Positions 20,101-29,100 of a stretch of DNA of 64,000 bases are shown piece after piece. The stretch is from assembly GCA_045128835.1 (NCBI GenBank), contig JBGVRX010000017.1, positions 62,001-126,000 on the forward strand, in the 5' to 3' direction. Each line of letters opens with the position of its first letter. The first letter of the stretch is position 1. This DNA is from CALVUJ01 sp045128835 (GTDB lineage: Bacteria > Bacillota_I > Bacilli_A > RFN20 > DUOF01). The position numbers were made by a program, and so were the translations under genes. The notes under the pieces were generated by a model. That model made no database searches. It was not told the DNA's origin and saw nothing but the letters and a program-made list of their open reading frames with translations.

Positions 20101-23100
20101 TAGATACTGTTACTTCTCTTAAAGCATCTGTATTTCCTCTAGCACCATCATAAACCTTAGATGATAATACTGCAGATGTATAAACACTAGTTGATCCACT
20201 AATTGTGTAATACTCGTAATAATTTTCACCTAAGCTATTTTGTAACGCTTCGTTTTGAGCATCACTAATACAAGTTGTATAAATACCTGAGATATTTATT
20301 AAACAGCTTGCCTTTTGAATAATACTATATGTTGTTCCATCAATTGTAACAGTCTTAGCGTTTTGTCCACTTGTTGTTTCAACTGCAATTGTAGCAACAA
20401 CAACATTACTACTCTTATTCAATACTTTTCTACCATCAATAACGTATGTTACTGAATCTAATTCAAATTCATATAAACTTGTGTATTTATCTGAAGTATT
20501 TTGAACTCTTTCGATTTTTGCTTTTTGAGTAGTTCCGTCGAACAAGTATACACCTGATCCATAAACTAAACCATTTTCTCCTGTTCCATCTCTTACTTCT
20601 GTAAATGTAATATTAGGCATTGAACCATTTTCAGTATAGTTACCATAAATAAATCCTTGTTCAGAATCTGGAGTAATAGAAACTTCTCTTGTTTTGATTG
20701 TCATAGTTCCAGATACTTCAACGATTTCGTAGTTGTCTCCTAAAACGTTAATTGAGTAGTTAGGGCTAACTTCTACTAATTCATGTGTACAGTCTGTTAC
20801 ACCAGTTTGAGCAGCACACGCTGTTACTGTATATGAACCCGCATTTTCACCATGAGTTCTTCTGAAATAAATACCAAAGCTGTTTTGTAAATCAGTAGCA
20901 CCTTGGAAAATATAATCAGAATTTGTTGAAACACCATTATTCTTTATTTGCCATTGTTTCATTGTGCCATCAGCATTAACAAATTTACTAGCATCTACTG
21001 TACTTAATCCGTGAGCATCACTTTCAGCAGTGTTGCTAGCACATTTAATATTTGTACCATCTTGAGTATAACCAAGTCCATTTGGACATATAGCTACCAA
21101 GAAATCACTATACTTATCTGCTTCACCGTATGTTTTTTCAACATCTACTGCATATAAGTAAATAGTTCTCTTTATAATTTCGAAATAAACTTCTTTAGCT
21201 GCTTCTGTAAAGAATCCTACTTCTGTTCCACTACTATTTTTATTAGCGTCGTTATCAAGTTTCAATTCATCGTAAGGTTCTTCAAATACAGTTCTTGAAG
21301 TCCACCATTTAGCTAATTCATTTTCTCTTCCTGGAGCATCATCATTCAAATAGAATCCAAGATACCAATAGTTGATTGGATTGCTATCAGACGCACTAGA
21401 ATATTTTTTAACTAAACTTACAGATGTTGATGAACCTGCAGTATTGTAGTTTCCATCAGTTGCTTTTATTTTGTAAGTGTTATTAATTAACATCTTACCA
21501 GTTCTATTACCGTTAGAATCAATTGCATCTGCACCACCTGTTGAAATACAGTGAGCATCACCATAGTAACAAGTAGTAAACAAGATTTCGCTTAACTTAA
21601 CGTAAGAACCACCATCTTCTTTTACATATGTAGCATCTAAATCATAGTTTGTTACATATTTAATCATGTAGTTGTTACCGCTTAACGCATCGTTAGTTTT
21701 AACATCCCCAAAATCATATGTGTATTTTCCAGCTTTATCAGATTTACGATTTGTATCTGTAGGATCAACACTTGTTGGGTCAAATTTTCTGCTTACTTTA
21801 CCAGTAACAACATCAAATTGGATATCATTAAATGTTGTTCTAGTTTGTACGCCTGTATCTTCAAAATCTGTCCATGCAGTCCATGGTGCTTTTGCTAAAC
21901 TGTTTGCAACAGCATAGTACATAGATACACCTAAATCCACTTGATCTGTGGCTGCGTTTTCACAATAATTTCCACTTCTTCCAGTAAAGTCTGTTAATCC
22001 ATTAGCTTCTAAGATTTCTTGACATGTCATGTATTCTAAAGGATCATTCTCACCGTAAGGTTTTACGTTATATTCTGGGTGAACATAAACAATACGTGAA
22101 ACGATTGTGAATTTAACTTTGTCAGTTTCTTCTCCTCTAGTAACTCCACTTCCAGAAACATTTGCACTATTTAATTCGATTTCTGAATCAACAGTTTGAC
22201 TCGCACTTGTAATTAATGAGTTATAAGGAATATAACTGCCATTAACAAATACATATAAGTTTTTATTTCTATCTGTAGATGCAGTCTCTGTATACATTGC
22301 ATGTCCAGTTGCATCTAATTTATATCTTGATAAAGATGCAATTTCTGCAAATTCGTAAATTTGAACATAAGTTCCTGTTGCATCTTTTGTGTACAATCCA
22401 CTAGCTTCTGAATATCTTTGAAGACTAGTTAATTGAACATATTCATCGTTTATAAGCACATATGCTCCATTTGTATCTGCAACATATGAACTAGAGTTTA
22501 ATTTAAATTTAAGGATTGTACTTAATGCTATATATTTACTATCTCCGCTAGCACCAGTAACTTTTAAGTAATCACCAGTTTCGTTTTGAGTTGCTCCTGT
22601 AGCATCAGTATATCTATAACTTCCTAATGCAGATAATAACACATAACCGTTTCCTATAACAGCACCTGTTCCATCCACAACACTTGAGTCTTTCAAGTAA
22701 ATATAACAATCACTAGAACAAACATTTGTTCTTTCATATTGAGTTAATTTTTTATATTTTGTCAAACTATCAACAGATACATATTTACTAATTAAAGCAT
22801 ATGCTCCGCTTGGATTTGAAGTAGTTAAATCTGAATCATATCTATCTAAATCCATTAAGTTAACAAACTTGCCATCGATTAATACATAATCTCCTGTACT
22901 TGATTCTTGATAATTAAGAGTATATAGAGTTAAATCTCCTAATGCCACATCTGTCTTATCAGTGTAAGAATGTGTATCAATATCAATAGTAGGACTGTTT
23001 CCATAGTAGTTAATATTATAGTTTCTACATGGTGATCCACCATTTAACGCAGGGTTATTATATGCATCACACATTGCAGAGTTAGAGTTATTAACTATAT

Positions 23101-26100
23101 TTAATTTACCAAGCGAAATTGTATAAACACCAACTTTTTGACCTTGATATTTAGCATAGTTATCTTTAATGTAATCATAATCATAACTATTTGCTGAACT
23201 ATATGTTACTCTGTATAGTCTGTCATCAGTAAGAATTGGGAAGTTGTTTGTAAATTGAGTTCCACCAGTTAAGAATACTCTTCCTCCACTTTGTGTTGTT
23301 GTAACATCATAAGTTGATCCTACTGAAGCGTAAGATTTAGCAGTATCCTTATCTCCACTAACTGTATACTTATATGCGAAATCAGCATTTCTATTATCTG
23401 ATGCATCACAATTTGCATAACCAGTATCATAGTCATAAGTATAATATTCTCCTGCTTCTGTTTTGAAAATTGAATATGCACAACCATACATCTTAACTTG
23501 GTTTTCATAAACAGTAATTTCTACATCTGCAGGCAAGATAAATAAGTATGCACCTTCATTATTGTTAATACTGTAAGTTATATCATAGTTTCTTGCATTA
23601 GCAAATGTTCCAGTTCCTGTAGTTCCATCCTCTACAAACACACAATTTGTTTTATCAGTGTCAAGAACACCGTGAGCATCCAAGTTTGTAATACATTGTG
23701 TAAATAAAGCATTTGTATTTTGTTTTGTAGCGATATTTCCTGTCGTGATCTTATAGTATCCAACATCATCAAATACACCAACATTAGCAGCGTTCTTGCT
23801 TGCTCTAACAGGTCTTCCGTTAAAGTTTTCTGCAATTGTATCTTTAGAATCTAATCCTTCGATAACAAATCCATATTTATTACCAACAACATTATCAGTC
23901 ATAGAAGTACAATCAGTAATTAACCCTGTTTTAACATTTCCTGCATCATCTACTAAATATGAAACATCATTCATACATTGAGCTAATTTATATGAAGTAT
24001 AAGCACTATAATCAGAACCTAAACCATAACTAGAATATGTGCTTTCACCATATTCCATTGTATAACCTGTAAGTTGAATGTTAGTAACTTTAGGTTTGAT
24101 TGTTAATGTACCACCACGATATGTGAATTTATAGTTTTGTTTTATTCTAGAGTTGTTCGTTGTAGCATCTGTTCCAGTAAGTTGAGCAATATCAGCGTAT
24201 ACATAATACGTTCCTGCTGGCAATGCTTTATCACTAGCATCATAGTAGTAACCAGAACCTTCTGATGAAACAACACTATGAAGATAGAATTTTAATCCAA
24301 TTGATTGCCATGTATCACCAGAAGTGATTCCATAGTCAGCATTACTTGTACAATCTACTAGATAATCCCCTAAGTCGCTATAACACAAGAAGATATTTCC
24401 TTCTGAAGTAGTATTGTTTATATAGAATATTCCATTGCTGTTTCCATTATATTGGTAAACATTACTACTATAATTTCCACCATCATAATACTCATAACGT
24501 TCACCATAAATGAATGTATAATTTTCATCAATGAATTCAAGAATAATTTCACGTTTGAATATTTCAAATTTAATTGTTGTATTATCTGAGTTTCCACATG
24601 TCATAGAGTAGAATCCAGAGTTACATAGATTAATACCGTTTGGAGCGTAAATGTTATCATCATCTCCCTCAACAGTTTCGTAAATATCTAATGCATCATC
24701 ATATGTTGGAGCATTGTCTCTATAAACGACATTATAGTTTCTGCAATCAACATTTGTTGCCCCACCACTTGTTGCAACACTATTTTCTCCAATAACACAT
24801 TCTTTGTTATCGTTGTTAACTTTTCTTATTGTGTAAACCTTAACATCTGGAGAAGCAACAACTTTAAAGTTTTTGATTTCATCATATGAATACCAAGCAA
24901 CATTTTCACCAAGAGAACGGGTAACAGTAAAGTTTTCATCGAACAATGAGTATGTTTGGTTAACTAATCTTCCTTCAACAACAACTTTCAAGTATGTACC
25001 ATCGTTAGTTTGTGTTCTTGAAGAATTATATCTATCACTATTCTTTATTTCATAATATCTACCAAATGCATAGATATAACTTCCTGTACTGCTTTCGTAA
25101 TATATTTCTCCTGACTTAGCATATGTTGTTCTTCCTGTTAAGTTAATATAATCAACATATTGATAAGTAGATTCTGCAGGTGAAACTTTTCTTCTTGAGT
25201 AATAAACTTCACTTTCTGCAACCAGATTAGTGTCATATATATATGTATATGGATCTTGTCCTAAAACTTGTTCTCTTCTATTGTTTTCTACAGAAATATT
25301 TGCAGTATAACCACTAAATGAACTTTCATCAATTTCAATATTTGAAACCCATGCATCTGTATCATAAGTAATAGTTTCACCGTAAACCACTAATTGCCAT
25401 AATGGGTCATTATATGGAGAACCCGCATATTCTTTACCTTGATTTATACCAGGTTGAACAATTAAATCAGTCGCTTCGATTTTGAAGTCAGCTTTAATAA
25501 ATGATATAGCATAGTTTCTAGTATCTCTATTTAATGTTCTTCCCGCATATTTAACGCTATCTTCACCAGATGCGTTAGTTAAATAAATGTTTCCATTTGT
25601 TCTAATTGTTAATGCTGCAACGCTTGAAGAACCATCTGTTGCATAATGATCAAATGCATAGAAGTAATATGGATGAGTTGTGTCGTAAGCAGAAGGAGTT
25701 ACAACATCAGCATCTCTACATAAAGCCACCGTTAATTTAGTTGTATCACTTGGATTTCCACTAATATTACATATATCATAGATACCAACTTCTTCTCCAA
25801 TTTCTCTTCTAAGAGTTCCTTCGATAATATAGTTAGAAGCATTATCAACTAATGTTGAGTCTTCATAGTTACCATTATATCTCCATCCACTTACTGTATA
25901 ACCACCTAAATAACCAGTAGTAACAATATTTGTTGGAGTTGTTGTATCATTCCAGTTATTACTATAAGGATCTTGTTCACCAAAAGCCTTAGTGCTTCCA
26001 TTAGCTCTTATAGTTAATACCGCTTGTCTAATAGTATAGTTAACCGCACTTTCTGTATATAATCCATCATCAACTAAAACGTTATCGACAGAATTTGTAA

Positions 26101-29100
26101 TTGTTTGAGTAGCCCCTCCAACAGAGAAGTTACTAGCAATATAATTTGTATTAATTTTTATAACATAGTCTTCATTGTAATTACTTGTTCCATCTTCTTT
26201 AATAGATAAAGTTCCCAACACTATATGGTATTGACCAACATTATCGTTTCTAACACCTCTATCTACATCTGTAGAATTTTCATTACAATTTAGAAGTGTA
26301 GCAAAATCTGAAACCTCTGTATTTGAGTAATAGTTTGGAGCATAGCTGTTGTAACAACGGCTTTCTACTCTAGCTAATTGTCCGTCAAATACATTTCTAT
26401 TAACCAACGCAGCATTTGCGTTAGTTATTGGATCTGCAGCATCAAACACATCATTAAAATCACTAATGTTATCAAATCCAGCGGAACTAACAACATTAAG
26501 GTTATATTTTACGTAAGAACCACTGTTATTTTGAGTGTATTTTTCTGTATATCTATTAGATTCTTCGATAGCTAAGCATCTCATTCCTGCTCTCAAATAA
26601 ACAGTTCCTGTTTCTGTTCCCATAGCAGCGTATAAACAAGCCGCATCACTGTAAACATATCCACTCTTAATTTCATGGTATGTTCCATCATTTAATAAAT
26701 ACTCACCAGAATTATTTTGAACATATTCCATGTTGTATCTTTTAGCGCTTTCTAACTTAACATATGTATTGTTAATCTTTATGAAATAATTTCCACTTGT
26801 AGAATCCCATGCTGCGCCACTAGAAATAGCTGTATATGTATGATAAGCATATCCTAATTCCACAGTTCCTGCCGTTCTTGTATATATATTAACATCTGTT
26901 GTATCATTTATTTTTTCATAAACATCTCTACTACAATATATACTTGTGAAATATTCATTAATAAATTCTTTTTCAAAGAAGTGATCTTCTAAGTTAAATG
27001 TATCGTTAGCTTTGTTTACATAAACACAGTAATCGAATAAAGGTTCTTCTTCACCATACATTTTTTCTCCAGCCAAAGGCTCGATAAGTAATGTTCTTGG
27101 GTTAACATAATATGTAACATAAATAGTTAACACATTATCAGCAGTTCCTGTTATTCCACTCTTATCTTCCCAGTGATCTGATATTTCAATCTTTAATTGA
27201 TGATATCCGGATTTATATAAGTGAGGGAATCCTGTAGCAGCATCATTGTCGCCAATTGTCATCCAAGTTCCTCTTTCAAGGACTTGCATAACAATCTTCT
27301 CGTGATATGAATCTGAACCACTACCAAGATAATATTGTTTACCATCATCAGTCTTTATCGCATTACCTTGAAGAATCAATTCACTTGTAATGTGATTTAA
27401 GTTGTTATCTTTAATTTTATATACTTCACCAACTTTTAATTTGTAACATTTCAAAATTCTTTCTTTAACTTGAATCAAGTTATCAATTTCCAATCTACAT
27501 TCAGTTGGTTCGTTAGAATAATTTAAACTGTTATCAGCGTTTTCTCCAGTCATATCAATACCAGGACTTGTTGTATCAAGAATTGTAACATTAACTGCAT
27601 ACAAATTAGATAAATGTCCTTCAACAGAATTGTAATCTCTAGTACTAAATACCATTTGGAAGTTTTCAACATCGTCTATGTATTTATTTATTAATTCGAA
27701 ACAAGCTTGGTTTGCATCATTGCTTGCACCACTAGCATCATTAGCATCTATTGTAACAGTACAAATTTCAGCAGCACCGCCAGCTGTTTTGAATTGAATT
27801 TTCAAATAACCCAAGAATGTTGTAGCATCTTTTTGGTTTACAAATTCAACTCCCGCATTTGCAATATATGCTGTATCTATTTGAGTATATGGTTCAGTTG
27901 TTCCACCATCATAATTTGTATATCCAACTTGTTTTACTAGCCCTCCGCTGAAAGAAGTGAAGTTATTATTAATTATATAATTATGCAAGTTATAAGAAGT
28001 TCCAGAAGAATTTCTATTACTCTTAGAATTATATGTAGGATCACAGTAAGAACCAGCAGCAGTACTAGACTTATTTTCACTTCCTGTAGTTACATCAAAA
28101 CATTGATTTGTGCTATATCCAAAGTTAACTTCATAACGAGGATATATGTTTTGCACGCTACTTCCACTATAATATTCGATTGAATCTACGACTTTAATTT
28201 GTGCAATTTCTAAAGCATCTTGATAATTAAATATTTTTTGTCCTTTAGAGTTATAATAAATCGTTGTATAATTTGCTGTATTTTTCCAGTATTCATCATT
28301 ACTTGTATCTGCATCGCTCAACAAACTATTAACATCTGGATTTACAGGATTAACCTCTCCGCCACCAATAACATAAGGATATGTATTTATACTTGTACTA
28401 GATTCATTTGTCTTTCCTGTATCAACACCCAAGTCACTAGAAATGACTGGTGCAGTTCTATCTATAACACTAACTTCAACTTTAGGGTTCTTAGCTGAAC
28501 CTTCTAGTGAATCTGTTGTATTTCCAAAGTTATCTGTAATTTTAATTCTATAACGCCCATTACTCTTGATTGTAAATGTAATTTTATTGTTTCTGTATCC
28601 AATAGTAGCGCCACCACTGTAATCCCCAGATCCGTAATCAATATTTGAGGCAGAACACAATTTATCCAGATCTGTTCCACATGAAACGCTATTAGTAGTT
28701 AATGCCAAACTTCCTGCTGCATCATCTGTAGAAATATCTTTAACTCTCCAGATTACAACGCCATCACCATCAAATTCATTTGGAACATTTGTATCACCAT
28801 CTTGATATCCTAAAGGTTGTTTAGCAATATCTTCAATATTTGTTGTATCTGAACCATCTGTTCCGTTATTACCAAACACACCATTAGTTATAACTATCTT
28901 TTGGAAAACATAAACTTCAACAACTATTTGGTCATTAACCATTTTTGTGAAATCAATTTCAAATGGCGATGTAATTGAGAACAACCAACCTTGTTTCCAG
29001 CTTCCACCATCATAAGCTCCTGTAGAAGTCATTATATTTAAAGCAACTGCATTTGTATAATCCACAATTATATTAGTTTTAGAAACGTCTTCAACGTCAA

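Larger units (their letters stand above)
17310..27080 (-). repeat. Array of 12 MBG-like domains in the 5,419-aa protein, interrupted by inserts
   Basis: K-x-Y-G-type openings lie near 27060, 25983, 25430, 24510, 24050, 23490, 22055, 21130, 20645, 19525, 18885 and 17765. They pair in order with the 12 units of the smaller paralog; examples are KMYGCAY in both sixth units and QGF-M/I-YG in both ninth units. Spacings agree within a few tens of residues for several steps (4 to 5, 5 to 6, 8 to 9, 10 to 11). They are 100-250 residues longer where RYN-type inserts sit. Confidence 0.7.
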
